From assembly GCF_000829675.1 (NCBI RefSeq), contig NZ_BBRX01000023.1:1-64000 (forward strand): a stretch of DNA of 64,000 nucleotides, given 5' to 3'. The notes under the pieces were generated by a model that made no database searches, was not told the origin of the DNA, and saw nothing but the letters and a program-made list of their open reading frames with translations. Origin of the DNA: Acinetobacter rudis (GTDB lineage: Bacteria; Pseudomonadota; Gammaproteobacteria; Pseudomonadales; Moraxellaceae). The translations under genes and the position numbers were made by a program. Shown here in pieces: positions 63,617-64,000 of this stretch (the first letter of the stretch is position 1; each line of letters starts with the position of its first letter).

Positions 63617-64000
63617 ATGCTCGAAGCCTTTTATGCCACTGAACGCGGTAGTCTAGTAGATGCCACCATAAATGGCGGCTTTGACTTACACCCAGAATTA
63701 GTATGGGTGGACTTAATTGCGCCTACACAAGAAGAACAACAATGGGTCTTAGATGCTTATCAACAAAATTTGCCAACGCTCAAATCCCTTGAAGATATTT
63801 CATCCTCAGCACGTTTTTATCGTGATGATGATGGTATTTTGCATATCAGCACGTATTTTCTAACGAAAAATAAAAACTATCAAGTTGATACCGATAGTGA
63901 AGACCATAGCAATATGTTAGCTACAGTGCAAACAGTTGCATTTATCTTACATAAGGATCGTTTGTTTACCTTAAGAGGTGAAAAACTTGTAGCCTTCCGT
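63617..64000 (+). CDS. corA: CorA-family Mg2+ transporter, 3'-truncated by the window
   Basis: The first 128 residues of a longer protein start at ATG 63617 (MLEAFYATERGSLVD) and the frame is open to the window edge. The sequence runs through VWVDLIAPTQEEQQWV and LPTLKSLEDISSSARFY, then HISTYFL and FILHKDRLFTLRGEK, the cytoplasmic funnel domain of CorA/CmaX proteins. The two transmembrane helices with the GMN motif lie outside the window. GAGA sits 11 bases upstream. A zinc exporter of the ZntB type is a less likely alternative. Confidence 0.85.
   Translation, partial: MLEAFYATERGSLVDATINGGFDLHPELVWVDLIAPTQEEQQWVLDAYQQNLPTLKSLEDISSSARFYRDDDGILHISTYFLTKNKNYQVDTDSEDHSNMLATVQTVAFILHKDRLFTLRGEKLVAFR

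Noticed and set aside
1..64000. CRISPR arrays, insertion sequences, prophage, rRNA genes, plasmid origin
   Set aside because: No tandem spacer-repeat pattern, transposase, integrase, phage structural gene, or rRNA sequence was seen; tRNA-associated repeats explain the only large direct repeat.

Overview
The window reads as chromosome of an Acinetobacter species (Moraxellaceae, Gammaproteobacteria). This rests on the AT-rich gammaproteobacterial coding style, an AlmA-type long-chain alkane monooxygenase, a complete S10-spc-alpha ribosomal protein block, a TesB/PlsB lipid gene pair, an NsrR/globin pair, and housekeeping genes (rnr, prlC, purU, recG, engB, ybaL) closest to Acinetobacter forms. 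The species cannot be fixed from sequence alone. I see no rRNA, CRISPR array, insertion sequence or prophage. The two edges cut a ClbS/DfsB-family gene (left) and a CorA-family gene (right).

Layout. 1-4.0 kb: ClbS/DfsB fragment, a small hypothetical gene, purU, then a divergent TetR regulator / aldehyde dehydrogenase pair with a palindrome between them. 4.1-9.3 kb: rpmB-rpmG, a YbaL-type K+/H+ antiporter, a FAH-family hydrolase, a YcxB-like membrane protein, and a tRNA-Ser(GCT)/tRNA-Arg(ACG) cluster in which a 77-nt tRNA-Arg plus its terminator is duplicated around a hypothetical membrane-protein gene. 9.5-16.4 kb: rnr, prlC, yheV-like, and a divergent DMT transporter / AraC regulator. 16.4-22.0 kb: a rhombosortase-like protease, an unusual intergenic region with a possible small RNA or micro-ORF, sdhE with a YgfX-like partner, an acyl-CoA dehydrogenase, an alpha/beta hydrolase and almA. 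22.1-35.9 kb: the S10, spc and alpha ribosomal operons on the minus strand (rpsJ to rplQ, with secY and rpoA), led by a strong promoter and a heavily structured leader. 36.0-42.5 kb: a glutamine amidotransferase-like protein, a MetC-like PLP enzyme, a HerA-like ATPase, a globin/flavohaemoglobin relic with an NsrR box, nsrR and engB. 42.7-50.6 kb: lipid genes (a CdsA-like plus PlsC-like pair opposite a YnbA-like CDP-alcohol phosphotransferase, a PF10118 protein, tesB, plsB). 50.7-64 kb: a serine/threonine dehydratase-like gene, a six-gene cluster for a polyprenyl-phosphate pentofuranose donor, a YeeZ-like protein, recG, a VOC protein, a Sel1 protein, comF, a NUDIX gene, a LOG-family gene and the start of corA.

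The most interesting block is 51.7-57.2 kb. It encodes homologues of the mycobacterial route to decaprenyl-phosphoryl-arabinose: a UbiA-type DPPR synthase, a DUF212 (divergent PAP2) phosphatase candidate, DprE1-like and DprE2-like epimerase subunits and a GtrA-type flippase. These sit with a polytopic membrane protein whose C-terminus carries Sel1 repeats and which is a candidate pentofuranosyl (GT-C-like) transferase. The set looks like a self-contained system that builds a lipid-linked D-arabinose (or D-ribose) donor and transfers the sugar to an unknown envelope or pilus target. Its genes, the transferase above all, are more AT-rich than their surroundings, which suggests acquisition.

Secondary points of interest are a globin that keeps its haem ligand but has lost the FAD motif and NAD domain while keeping an NsrR operator; a YnbA/YnbB-like phospholipid module with Asn in place of two catalytic Asp; a rhombosortase with a 20-bp palindrome at its promoter; and shared operator-like motifs upstream of almA and plsB.
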